A model generated the notes under the pieces. That model searched no databases, was not told where the DNA came from, and worked only from the letters and a program-made list of their open reading frames with translations. A stretch of 64,000 bases of DNA from Muribaculaceae bacterium (GTDB taxonomy: Bacteria > Bacteroidota > Bacteroidia > Bacteroidales > Muribaculaceae), in NCBI GenBank assembly GCA_017964485.1, contig JAGCRW010000038.1:37681-101680 (forward strand), in the 5' to 3' direction. Both the position numbers and the translations under genes were made by a program. Each line of letters begins with the position of its first letter. Position 1 is the stretch's first letter. Positions 39,989 through 49,800 of this stretch are shown here, in pieces.

Positions 39989-41671
39989 ATGAAACAATTA
40001 TTCATATTATTGGCGGTGATAGCGTTGTGTGTGCCGCAGAGTGAGGCGTGCACGAGTATCCTTGTGGGCAAGAAGGCAAGCGTTGATGGCTCGGTAATGT
40101 GCACCTACAATATCGACTCCTGGGGCGCGATGCACAAGATGTACCGCTTTGAGGCAGGCAAGCATCCAGCGGGCACCATGCGAAAGATTTATGACCGCGA
40201 CACGCGTGTGTATCACGGGCAGATTCCCGAGGCGCCTGTCACCTACCTGGTTACTGGCAATATCAACGAGTGGCAGGTGGCGATAGGGGAGAGCACCTTC
40301 GACGGACGAGAAGAACTGGAAGATACCACCGGCATCATCGACTATGGCTCGCTCATGGACCTGGGTCTGCAACGTGCCCGTAACGCGCGCGAGGCCATCG
40401 ATGTGATGACAAGTCTTGTTGAGAAATATGGTTTTTGCAGCACTGGTGAATCGTTCACAGTGTGCGATCCCAACGAGGCGTGGGTCCTTGAGTTGATAGG
40501 CTGCGGACCAGGCAGCAAAAGCGTGGTTTGGATAGCTGTGCGCGTGCCCGACAACGCCGTGATGGCACACGCCAACCAGAGCCGCATACGCCGTGTGGAC
40601 CTCTCAGACACCGCCAATGTGAAAATCTCGAAAAACTGCATCAGTTTTGCACGCCAGCGAGGATATTTCAAGGGGAAAGACAGCGAGTTCAGTTTCTGCG
40701 ACGCCTACAATCCACCCACATTTGGCGGACGAAGACTAGGCGACACGCGTGTTTGGTCTATCTACCGACGACTCACTGGAGGCATGGACCGCTATATACC
40801 ATATGTTGAGGGCGTCAAACCCATGAGAGAAGTCGAGCCATTGCCCATGTGGATTGTCCCCGACAAGCCGTTGAGCGTGAACACTGTTATACAGTGCCTG
40901 CAAGACCACCTCGAGGGAACTCCGTTCTCTTTCAATGAAGAGAATGACCCAGGAGCGGGAATCTACGACAGCCCATTCCGTCCTCAACCTTTGCGATATG
41001 ATGACGAGGGAACCACCATGTTTAACGAGCGGGCGGTATCCACTGCTCACACCGCCTTCACCTTCGTGTGCCAGCTGCGCAGCTTCATGCCGCGTGAGGT
41101 TGGTGGGGTGATATGGTGGGGTAACGACGACAGCGGCATGGTAGCCTACACGCCTGTGTACTGCTGTGCCAACCGCGTGCCGCACTGCTACAACGTGCCC
41201 GAGGCCGATGCTTTCCACTTCAGTGACAAGAGCGCCTACTGGGTGTGCAACTGGGTAAGCAATATGGTCTATCCGCGATGGAGCCTGCTATATCCCGAAC
41301 TCAAGCAAGTGCGCGACTCGCTGCAAGCCAGTTATTTCGCCAATCAAGGCGAACTTGAGCAACGCGCCCTTGCCCTCTTGAAGACCAACCGCACTAGCGC
41401 CATCAATCTGCTCAGCGATTATGGCGACCAGGTGGGCGAGCAGATGGTGGCTCGATGGCGAGAAATGGCGTGGCACATGATAGTGAAATACAACGATGGT
41501 GTCGTTCGCCAAGAGGATGAGAACGGCAACTACAAGCGCAACTCCAGCGGTTTCCGCCCACGCCTCTCCCGTCCTGGCATGACTCCCGCCGCCCGCCGTC
41601 GCATCCACAATTCCACCGGCACACGGTTAGAAGTTCCCCCAACAGATACCCTAGACACGTCCTATATGTAG
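39989..41671 (+). CDS. Peptidase family C69 dipeptidase (560 aa)
   Basis: The start MKQLFILLAV at 39989 gives a clean signal peptide of about 20 residues; the longer frame would begin upstream of the -7 element. After the signal the sequence SEACTSILVGKKAS exposes a Cys that in family C69 becomes the N-terminal nucleophile after processing. Typical family blocks follow: DGSVMCTYNIDSWG (about residues 34-47), GESTFDGREELED (near 93-105), and FGGRRLGDTRVWSIYRRL (about 249-266). It is probably a periplasmic or secreted dipeptidase acting on peptides or cell-wall fragments. The C-terminal 60 residues are Arg/Ser-rich and variable. Confidence 0.9.
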   Translation: MKQLFILLAVIALCVPQSEACTSILVGKKASVDGSVMCTYNIDSWGAMHKMYRFEAGKHPAGTMRKIYDRDTRVYHGQIPEAPVTYLVTGNINEWQVAIGESTFDGREELEDTTGIIDYGSLMDLGLQRARNAREAIDVMTSLVEKYGFCSTGESFTVCDPNEAWVLELIGCGPGSKSVVWIAVRVPDNAVMAHANQSRIRRVDLSDTANVKISKNCISFARQRGYFKGKDSEFSFCDAYNPPTFGGRRLGDTRVWSIYRRLTGGMDRYIPYVEGVKPMREVEPLPMWIVPDKPLSVNTVIQCLQDHLEGTPFSFNEENDPGAGIYDSPFRPQPLRYDDEGTTMFNERAVSTAHTAFTFVCQLRSFMPREVGGVIWWGNDDSGMVAYTPVYCCANRVPHCYNVPEADAFHFSDKSAYWVCNWVSNMVYPRWSLLYPELKQVRDSLQASYFANQGELEQRALALLKTNRTSAINLLSDYGDQVGEQMVARWREMAWHMIVKYNDGVVRQEDENGNYKRNSSGFRPRLSRPGMTPAARRRIHNSTGTRLEVPPTDTLDTSYM

Positions 41672-41859
41672 AGGTTGGTAATGCCCTAGTCTCTCCACTA
41701 TCTTCAAAAAATCAGAAACAAAAAATTTGGCACGATTTTTGCGGATATTGTAGTAAAATGCAATGATTTTTGCCATTTGCTTTGATAGTGTGTGATTTTT
41801 TTACTACTTTTACACTCTATTATTTAGGGACGAAGTTATTCATTAAAAAATATATAGCT

Positions 41860-42312
41860 ATGATTGAGTATTTTCAACAAAATTTGTGGCAGTTTTGGAC
41901 GCTAGTAGGTATCATTTGCCTTATCTTGGAGCTCACCTCGGGTGACTTCTTCATCATGTGTTTCTCAATAGGCGCTTTTGTTACAGCAATCGCCTCTACT
42001 TTTGTTCCGAGCCTCACGGTGCGAATCATCATTTTTGCCGTGGCTTCACTGCTATGCTTGATTTTCGTTAGACCAATGGCACTCAAGTATTTCCACCGCA
42101 AGGACGAAGACCGTCTCAGCAACGTTGATGCCATGATAGGCCGCAAGGGCGTAGTCACCGACTCCATCCCCGCCGCTGGCTATGGCCGCGTGAAAATCGA
42201 CGGTGACTCTTGGAAGGCCTGCGGCGAAAGCGACCAGCCCATCGCCAAGGATGCCCGCGTAGAGGTTGTAGCCATCGACAGTCTCATCATCACCGTGAGA
42301 CCTTGTGAGTAA
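41860..42312 (+). CDS. NfeD-like membrane protein (150 aa)
   Basis: The start MIEYFQQNLWQF at 41860 is preferred because it begins just before the first TM helix; the frame upstream of it is AT-rich leader sequence. Two to three TM helices span about residues 10-80 (TLVGIICLILELTSGDFFI, SIGAFVTAIASTFV, IIIFAVASLLCLIFV), then an OB-fold domain (about 92-150, with MIGRKGVVTDSI and ARVEVVAIDSLIITVRP). NfeD proteins pair with SPFH/flotillin-type proteins, and such a gene follows 32 bases later. The likely role is membrane microdomain organisation or quality control. Confidence 0.9.
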   Translation: MIEYFQQNLWQFWTLVGIICLILELTSGDFFIMCFSIGAFVTAIASTFVPSLTVRIIIFAVASLLCLIFVRPMALKYFHRKDEDRLSNVDAMIGRKGVVTDSIPAAGYGRVKIDGDSWKACGESDQPIAKDARVEVVAIDSLIITVRPCE

Positions 42313-42344
42313 TAAATTTATTAATCATTAAAATACAAACACTT

Positions 42345-43331
42345 ATGGAACTTCTTATTCCTCTTAGCACAGGTTTAAACACTCCTCTTATTGTTCTTAT
42401 CGCCATCGTGGTGCTGGTGCTCATATTTATCAAGATGAGCCTTGTAATCATCTCGCAGAGCGAGACAAAAATCGTGGAGCGACTTGGTAAGTACCACGCT
42501 ACCCTCAAGCCGGGTATCAACATTATCATCCCGTTTATTGACCGCGCAAAGACCATCATCTCGCTTGCTAACGGACGATATGTATATACCAACAAAATCG
42601 ACCTCCGCGAGCAGGTTTATGACTTTGACAAGCAGAACGTTATCACCAAGGATAACATCCAGATGCAGATTAATGCGCTGCTCTATTTCCAGATTGTGGA
42701 CCCATTCAAATCAGTGTATGAGATTAGCAATCTGCCCAACGCTATCGAGAAACTCACGCAGACCACCCTGCGTAACATCATCGGTGAGCTTGAGCTTGAC
42801 CAAACCCTGACTTCGCGTGATACTATCAACAACAAGCTGAGACTGGTGCTTGACGATGCTACCGACAAGTGGGGCGTGAAAGTGAACCGCGTGGAGCTGC
42901 AAGACATTATGCCACCGGCAAGCGTGCTTCAGGCTATGGAGAAGCAGATGCAGGCCGAGCGTAACAAGCGTGCTACCATCCTTACCAGCGAAGGTGACAA
43001 GGCTGCTGTAATCCTCCAGTCTGAGGGTGAGAAGACATCGGTTATCAACCGCGCCGAAGCCGCTAAGCAGAAGGCTATCCTCGCCGCCGAAGGTGAAGCT
43101 CAGGCACGTGTGCGCCGCGCCGAAGCCGAGGCAATCGCCATCGAGAAGGTTACCGAGGCTGTGGGCAAGAGCACCAATCCTGCCAACTACCTCCTCGCCA
43201 AGAACTACATCGAGACCTTGCAGACCATCGCCAGCGGTCCCGCAACAAAGACCGTTTACCTCCCCTATGAGGCAAGCAACCTCATGGGTAGCATAGGCGG
43301 CATCAAAGACATGTTCAAGATGGGAGACTGA
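42345..43331 (+). CDS. SPFH/stomatin-like (QmcA-type) membrane protein (328 aa)
   Basis: A TM helix at about residues 15-33 precedes the SPFH (band 7) domain (about 35-200), with ETKIVERLGKYHATLKPGI (about 46-64) and VTAVLYFQIVDP-like INALLYFQIVDPFKSVYEI (about 107-125). A long Ala/Glu-rich coiled coil follows (about 205-275). It is the typical partner of the upstream NfeD protein and probably forms large ring assemblies on the inner membrane. A strong terminator follows. Confidence 0.93.
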   Translation: MELLIPLSTGLNTPLIVLIAIVVLVLIFIKMSLVIISQSETKIVERLGKYHATLKPGINIIIPFIDRAKTIISLANGRYVYTNKIDLREQVYDFDKQNVITKDNIQMQINALLYFQIVDPFKSVYEISNLPNAIEKLTQTTLRNIIGELELDQTLTSRDTINNKLRLVLDDATDKWGVKVNRVELQDIMPPASVLQAMEKQMQAERNKRATILTSEGDKAAVILQSEGEKTSVINRAEAAKQKAILAAEGEAQARVRRAEAEAIAIEKVTEAVGKSTNPANYLLAKNYIETLQTIASGPATKTVYLPYEASNLMGSIGGIKDMFKMGD

Positions 43332-43365
43332 TTAAATGACAACCAAAACAAAAACAATTCTATAT

Positions 43366-43391
43366 AAGCGTCCATTTTTGGACGCTTTTTT
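43366..43391 (+). terminator. Terminator of the nfeD-SPFH operon
   Basis: A perfect 8-bp stem, AAGCGTCC (43366-43373) with GGACGCTT (43380-43387), and a T run at 43386-43391. Confidence 0.85.
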
Positions 43392-43435
43392 GCCCTTATT
43401 TATAAACCGTTTACTTTGCAACCTCGGCAAAACTC

Positions 43436-43513
43436 AAATAAATTAGGCTGCGTTTCGGCATAAAAAAAAACTTCGTTTATTATTTTGTTCTGCTCTCAAC
43501 TTGCACTAATTTT
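43436..43513 (+). repeat. Degenerate promoter-hairpin repeat (copy 3)
   Basis: This is a direct, degraded version of the next repeat: AAATAAATTAGGCTGC, then an A-rich/T-rich stretch around CTTCG, ATTTTGTTCTGCTCTCAACTTGCACTAATTTTA. The -7 equivalent ends in A instead of G and the stem no longer pairs well, so it is probably not an active promoter. Confidence 0.65.
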
Positions 43514-43604
43514 AAATAAATTAGGCTGCACCTCGGAAATAAAAATGAAAATCTTCGTTTTTCATTTTGTACTTCTCTCGGTTTGCACTAATTTTGCATT
43601 TTAA
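43514..43604 (+). promoter_or_regulatory. ruvB promoter with upstream hairpin (repeat copy 2)
   Basis: TTTTG (43565-43569), a 19-base spacer and TAATTTTG (43589-43596) match the Bacteroidetes promoter. AAAATGAAAA (43542-43551) and TTTTCATTTT (43559-43568) form a hairpin that overlaps the -33 element. The unit starts with AAATAAATTAGGCTGCACCTCGG and is a repeat of the sequence before the KdsD-like gene (15403-15480). Confidence 0.8.
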
Positions 43605-43621
43605 TAATTGGTCAGGAGTAT

Positions 43622-44650
43622 ATGAACGAAGATTTTGACATACGTCAGGAGCGGTCTCAGGTGGATCGTGATTTTGAGAAGGCTCTGCGTCCAGTGAGGT
43701 TTGACGACTTTGCTGGACAGGAGGGTATTATCAACAACCTCAGGGTGTTTGTCGCTGCTGCTCGTCAGCGTGGCGAGGCGCTGGACCACACCTTGTTCTA
43801 TGGCCCTCCCGGACTTGGCAAGACCACATTGTCGAGCATTATCGCCAACGAGATGGGCGTGGGTTTCAAGGTTACTAGCGGTCCTGTTCTCGACAAGCCC
43901 GGCGACCTTGCTGGTCTGCTCACATCGCTTGAGGAGAATGACGTGCTCTTCATTGACGAGATACACCGCCTGAGTCCTGTGGTAGAGGAATATCTTTACT
44001 CGGCTATGGAGGACTACCGAATCGACATCATGATTGACAAAGGGCCTGGTGCCCGTTCGGTACAGCTCACACTGGCGCCGTTCACGTTGATAGGCGCTAC
44101 CACGCGCAGCGGTCTGCTCACCGCTCCATTGCGTGCGCGCTTCGGCATCAACTGCCATTTGGAATACTATGGCCATGAGGTGCTTGAGGGCATCATCAAG
44201 CGCTCGGCTCGACTGCTCTCGGTGCCTATCTATGATGACGCTGCCCGCGAGATAGCGCTGCGTAGCCGTGGCACGCCACGTGTCGCAAACTCGCTTCTTC
44301 GCCGTGTGCGCGACTTCGCTCAGGTGAAAGGCAGCGGCAAGATCGACAGCGACATTGCGAAATATGCCCTCGAGGCTTTGAACATCGACACCTATGGTCT
44401 CGATGAAGTGGATCACAAGCTGTTGACTACCATTATCGACAAGTTTGGCGGTGGTCCCGTAGGCCTCTCGACCCTTGCTGCCGCCCTCAATGAGGATGCC
44501 GGTTCGATAGAGGAGGTTTATGAGCCCTTCCTGATAAAAGAAGGTTTCATCAAGCGCACTCCTCGTGGCCGTGTGGCTACCGATTTGGCGTTCAGCCACC
44601 TGAAACTTGACCGTCCTCAGCGCAAGGATGGCCAGCAGTCGTTGTTTTAA
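43622..44650 (+). CDS. ruvB: Holliday junction branch migration helicase RuvB
   Basis: RuvB is the hexameric motor of the RuvAB complex that drives branch migration in recombination and repair. The 342-residue protein has Walker [13 protein letters not shown] (about residues 61-72), Walker [12 protein letters not shown] (about 110-120), sensor region [18 protein letters not shown] (about 157-174), and a C-terminal winged helix with [17 protein letters not shown] (about 302-318). Length and all motifs are standard. The flippase gene follows 14 bases later. Confidence 0.97.
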   Translation: MNEDFDIRQERSQVDRDFEKALRPVRFDDFAGQEGIINNLRVFVAAARQRGEALDHTLFYGPPGLGKTTLSSIIANEMGVGFKVTSGPVLDKPGDLAGLLTSLEENDVLFIDEIHRLSPVVEEYLYSAMEDYRIDIMIDKGPGARSVQLTLAPFTLIGATTRSGLLTAPLRARFGINCHLEYYGHEVLEGIIKRSARLLSVPIYDDAAREIALRSRGTPRVANSLLRRVRDFAQVKGSGKIDSDIAKYALEALNIDTYGLDEVDHKLLTTIIDKFGGGPVGLSTLAAALNEDAGSIEEVYEPFLIKEGFIKRTPRGRVATDLAFSHLKLDRPQRKDGQQSLF

Positions 44651-44664
44651 AAAGGAAATCGGTT

Positions 44665-46158
44665 ATGGCAAATTTAAAGTCTCTGGCCAAGGACACCGTG
44701 ATATATGGCATGACGGGAATGGTAGGTCGTTTCTTGAACTACCTGCTTGTGCCGCTCTATACAGCCAAGATTAGCGCCTCATCGGGCGGTTATGGCATTA
44801 TCACCAATATCTATGCCTATGTGGCGTTGATAATCATTATCCTCACCTTTGGCATGGAGACCACATTCTTCAGGTTTTCAAACAAAGATGGCGAGAATCC
44901 CAAGGCAGTGCTGTCCACATCGTTCCTGTCGGTGGCTGGTGTCTCTGCAATCTTTGTGCTGCTGATATTCCTGCTGTTGCCGTGGCTGGCGCCATGGATG
45001 GGCTATTCCGACCACCCCAGCTACCTATGGGTAATGGCGGTAGTGGTGGCGCTCGATGCTGTGCAGTCAATCCTTTATGCCTACCTGCGCTATCAACACA
45101 AGGCGATAAAGTTTGCCGCTCTGAAGTTCTCCTTTATCATACTCAACATCGCACTAAACCTTATATATTTCTTGCTGCTGCCGTGGCTCTATGATAAATA
45201 CCCTGCTGCGATAGGCACGATTTATGACCCCAGCATTGGTGTGGGCTATGCCTTCTACCTCAACCTGGTGTGCACTGGACTGGTGACGCTGCTCTTCTGG
45301 AAGGAGCTCAGCAGCATAGAATACAAGATGGACTGGAAGTTGCTTAAAAGGATGCTTGAATACACCTGGCCCCTGTTGGTGCTCGGCATCGTGGGCATCC
45401 TCAACCAGACCGCCGACAAGATATTGTATCCTTTCATTGATGACAGCGCCAATGGGCGCGCCCAGCTGGGCATCTATGGCGCGGCGTGCAAGATAGCGAT
45501 GATAATGGCTATAATTACCAACGCCTTCCGCTGGGCTTACGAGCCGTTTGTCTTCGGCAAGAGCCGAGACAAGGACAACCGCGAGGCTTATGCTGCCGCG
45601 ATGAAATATTTCATCATCTTCACCCTGCTGGCGTTCTTGATGGTGATTGCATGGATTGATGTGCTCAAGTATATCATCGGTCGCGACTACTGGGAGGGCC
45701 TGAAAGTGGTGCCCATAGTGATGGCAGCCGAGATTATGATGGGAGTGTATTTCAACCTGTCGTTCTGGTACAAGCTTGTGGATAAGACCATTTGGGGCGC
45801 CTGGTTCTCGTTGATAGGCTGCGCTATCCTGGTAATTATCAACTTCGTGTTTGTGCCGCATTTTGGCTATATGGCATGCGCTTGGGGCGGTTTTGTGGGC
45901 TATGGCGTGTCGATGGTGCTGTGCTACTTTGTAGGAAGGAAATATTATCCCATTGATTATCCCTTGAAGGAGATTGGCCTCTACGTGGGGTTGACTGCGG
46001 TGCTCTACGCTGCGAGTGTGCTGGTTGACTGGGGCAACACCGTCGACAATGTGATTTACCGCACGTTGCTGCTAATGGTGTTTGTCGTAGTGCTGATGAA
46101 GAAGGAGAAAATCATGGACAAGATAATAGAATTCAAGCACCGCCGAGCAAGGACTTAA
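44665..46158 (+). CDS. Polysaccharide biosynthesis flippase (Wzx/MATE-like, 497 aa)
   Basis: A 497-residue integral membrane protein with about 14 TM helices and short loops. The N-terminus (LKSLAKDTVIYGMTGMVGRFLNYLLVPLYT) is typical of oligosaccharide flippases that move lipid-linked sugars across the inner membrane. The start ATG is 14 bases after ruvB, so the two are co-transcribed. No glycosyltransferase genes are adjacent, so its substrate (lipopolysaccharide, capsule or other) is unknown. Confidence 0.88.
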   Translation: MANLKSLAKDTVIYGMTGMVGRFLNYLLVPLYTAKISASSGGYGIITNIYAYVALIIIILTFGMETTFFRFSNKDGENPKAVLSTSFLSVAGVSAIFVLLIFLLLPWLAPWMGYSDHPSYLWVMAVVVALDAVQSILYAYLRYQHKAIKFAALKFSFIILNIALNLIYFLLLPWLYDKYPAAIGTIYDPSIGVGYAFYLNLVCTGLVTLLFWKELSSIEYKMDWKLLKRMLEYTWPLLVLGIVGILNQTADKILYPFIDDSANGRAQLGIYGAACKIAMIMAIITNAFRWAYEPFVFGKSRDKDNREAYAAAMKYFIIFTLLAFLMVIAWIDVLKYIIGRDYWEGLKVVPIVMAAEIMMGVYFNLSFWYKLVDKTIWGAWFSLIGCAILVIINFVFVPHFGYMACAWGGFVGYGVSMVLCYFVGRKYYPIDYPLKEIGLYVGLTAVLYAASVLVDWGNTVDNVIYRTLLLMVFVVVLMKKEKIMDKIIEFKHRRART

Positions 46159-46163
46159 CTGGA

Positions 46164-46823
46164 TTAATTTCCTAACAGGATATCATAGACAGCGGTTATG
46201 TCAGCAGCTGTTACGTTGCCATCGTTGTTAACATCAAGGGTGTTAAAATAGGTCATGTCTCCATTGAGAAGATAGTTGTATAGTTCGGTGATGTCGGATG
46301 CGGTGACATTTCCGTCACAGTTCACGTCGCCATAGACTAATGGTGTACTTCCACTACTTGCAAATGCTGTGCAGTCCTCGAAGTCATGCCTTCTTCCGTT
46401 TTCCTCAACGAAGACTGTGCCACGCAATGACACCTGTTTCGTTCCTGAAAAAGACGGCAGAGCATGAATCTCCACAATCGCTATGGCACCTGAATTGCCA
46501 CTGAATGGACGCACGTTCTGCGATGTGACAAAAATGCGTATTGCACCATCAGTTTGCTGATGAGTTGAAACCACATGATTGTTAGTCGCACGGTCGGTGA
46601 GATCGACAATATACTCTCCTTCATCAAGCACCACCTCTAAGCCTTCAGGCAAATATAGGTCAGTCTGGAACGTGCTGTACACTGTATCATTGTCAAGCAG
46701 CAACGGCATAAGATAGGTATCGCCCGCCTGAATTTGGAAGTTCTCGATATAAAGCCTGTCACGTGCAGCAGCACAAATTGAGATCAATGCCGCCAATATC
46801 ATTATTATATTTTTCTTTTTCAT
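46164..46823 (-). CDS. Secreted cohesin-like/dockerin protein (219 aa)
   Basis: A signal peptide (residues 1-19) precedes a cohesin-like beta-sandwich (about 25-145; QAGDTYLMPLLLDNDTVYST, then TDLYLPEGLEVVLDEGEY). A C-terminal dockerin-like domain (about 165-219) has two calcium loops, DVNCDGNVTASD and DVNNDGNVTAAD, each followed by a helix. Cohesin-dockerin pairs hold secreted proteins together in other bacteria, so this protein could join partners at the surface. It is 15 bases downstream of the 1,657-residue surface protein gene and probably co-transcribed with it. Confidence 0.85.
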   Translation of the reverse strand: MKKKNIIMILAALISICAAARDRLYIENFQIQAGDTYLMPLLLDNDTVYSTFQTDLYLPEGLEVVLDEGEYIVDLTDRATNNHVVSTHQQTDGAIRIFVTSQNVRPFSGNSGAIAIVEIHALPSFSGTKQVSLRGTVFVEENGRRHDFEDCTAFASSGSTPLVYGDVNCDGNVTASDITELYNYLLNGDMTYFNTLDVNNDGNVTAADITAVYDILLGN

Positions 46824-46838
46824 TATTTCACCATTTTA

Positions 46839-49800
46839 TTAAAGACGAACTTTAAATGCGCTATTGCCAACTCGGATAATGTAAACCCCATGCCCACCAA
46901 CATCAATAGTGTTGTGGCCTGGTTTGATCTCCACAGGTATTACCATACCATTCACATGTACTACTTGAATCAACATGGCGCTTGGGCTGTTGACAACAAT
47001 AGTGTTGCCTTTGCCGTAGACGCTCAGCTTGTCATAACTGTAACCGATATCATCTATTGATGTTGTACCAACTGGCATGGTAATATCATTGAGTTCGAAT
47101 GACCTCAAGTCACGCGAGGCGGCTTGAACTCCTGTTATATACAGCATCTCGTTATTGACATTGTTACCTTCCAAAACCAGTTTAATAACGGCATCATTTC
47201 CTGCTTCAATATCCTTGTCATCGAACGATGATATCAGCAAGCGTACACTTCCATCGGCGAGAGTGTTGGTGCCGAGCTGGTATTCTGCGGCACGACCTTC
47301 AAGTGTCGCGTCTGCCAGTGCCATACCTTGAGGCAGCTGCAGGTCAAGCTGAATACCAGCAAGTGGCGTGTCGTTTTCAATGCTGAGTGCCACAATATTG
47401 TCGCCTTCCATCGATGCATTAAGTGATGGCATTGACTCCTGCGTATCATTGTCCATTGTGACGGCAGGAGCGGGACGATATTCATAGGGTCTGATACCTA
47501 ATGAGATATTGGTTATGCCCACAAGGTCGGTAACATTAATGCCATTGTTTCCGCTCACGTTTGCTGCATCACTATAAAACACTTCTGTAGGACGATTCAG
47601 AATGTACAAGGCTGTTACTGTATAATCAGCAATATCCACTTTCGCATCGGCATCGGCATCACCAAGAAGATACTTATAGTTTATCTTGACAGATTTGTTG
47701 TAGATAAAGTGTTGAGTCTCATCAGGTTCAACAAATATTACATTAGAGGTGTTTATGTAATATGTGCCAACAGGATGTAATCTGTCGATATTAAATCTCA
47801 TATATAACACCACTCCCTCGTTACCTTTAAATGTGTTGTTTGTAGGAGAGGATACCAATACCCTGTATTTGGAACCAGATATCAGATTGACATCGACACT
47901 ATGATTCCTTGCTTTTCTTGTGGGGTCTAGCCAAACATCAGGATAATCATCGACAGTCGCGAATGACACACCCGTAGGCAGGGTGATGTCAAATTGCAAG
48001 CCAGATATCGCCGTCTTGTTTGACATCCAGAATGGTATCACAATTGAGAAATTGGATTGACCGCGGATATGTGTGATTTCTGTGGTTGTTGGATATAAAT
48101 CGTAAAAAGGAAGAACTGTAACCTCGCATGAAGCACTAAGATTGGTGCCATCTGTTGTCGTTGCTGTAATTATTGCTGTTCCAACTGTCATAGCAGTCAC
48201 CGTTCCATTTTGGTCTACTGTAGCAATATTTATGTTACTTGATGACCAGATTAGAGTTTTGTTTATTACATCACTTGGAATAATAGTTGCCGTCAAGTTT
48301 TCACTCTCTCCAATATAAATAGATGTTGTTGATTTGTTCAAATAAATACTTGTTATGCCATTTACATTTACAACGCACGACGCACTTACTTCAGAGCCAT
48401 CTGTAGCTGTAGCTGTTATTGTAGCATTGCCAACTTTATTGGCTGTCACTAGACCGTTCTGATTGACAGTCGCCACATTAGTATTGCTTGATGTCCAAGT
48501 TAACACTCTATTTATAACATCACTAGGTGTGAAGTTTGCATTCAGTTGCTCAGTTCCTCCAGCATAGATAGATGTCTCAGTTTTATTTAAAGTGATATTA
48601 GTTATACCATTAACATTAACAACGCATGTGTCAGAAATCTCGTTGCAAGTCGCAATTATGAGCGCTGTACCAACCTTGTTTGCTGTGACAAGACCATTGG
48701 AACTTACAGAAGCAATATTTGAATTGCTTGAACGCCATGTCACATTTTTGTCATCTGCATCTTCTGGGAGCACTTGTGCAGTCAATTGCTCAGTTCCTCC
48801 AGCATAGATAGATGTTTCATGTTTATTGAGATTTACGGCGTTTGCATAAACTATGACTTCCACATTGCATGTGGCGGTAATATTTGAGCCATCGGTAGTA
48901 GTAGCAGAGATAATTGCATTTCCTACACTTTTTGCTGTCACAACACCAGCAATTCCCATAGTATCCACAACTTCCGCAACAGCTGGATTGCTTGATGACC
49001 ATAGTAGATTCTTGTTATAAGCATTTGATGGATAAATAGTAGCTGAGATAATCTTATGTTGTCCCTTTTCAAGTACTAAAGAAGTATAATTCAGAGTTAC
49101 ACTGCTTACACGATTGTACACTTGAACCTGACAGCTTGCGCTTAAATTAGTGCCATCGGTGGTGGTTGCTGTAATAGTTGCAATTCCTGTCGCCTTAGCA
49201 TTGATATTGCCAGCATTGTCCACTGAGACAATAGAATTGTTACTTGAAGCCCAGCTAACATTTTTGTTTGATGTCGTTTCGGGCAAAATAGTGGCTGTCA
49301 ATGCATCAAAATCATTCTTGTACATGATGATTTGAGAACGATCTAACGCGATAGAAGTCGCAAGAGTTCTAACCGTTACTTGACAAGTTGCCGATAAGTT
49401 TGAACCATCGGTGGTTGATGCAGTAATAATAGCTGTGCCGTTTCTTATCGCTGTAATCTTTCCTGTGGAGTCAACAGTTGCAACATTATTGTTACTTGAT
49501 GTCCATTGTATTGGGAACTGATGCGCCAATGTGTTGCTTGGCGAAATTGTAGCAGTTAATGTTTCACTTTCGCCTACATTCAATGTGGTTTGAGTTTCAT
49601 TTAAAGTAATTGAAGTGGCTACATTATAAACATGGATTTCACAAGATGCGCTGAGATTCGTTCCATCGGTTGTTGTCGCAGTTATTGTAGCGGTTCCTAC
49701 AGCTTTAGCTATTACCTTGCCGTTTTGGTCAACTGTAGCGACATTAGTTTTATTAGACTTCCATGACAGAGTCTTATTATAAGCATTTTCGGGTAAAACT

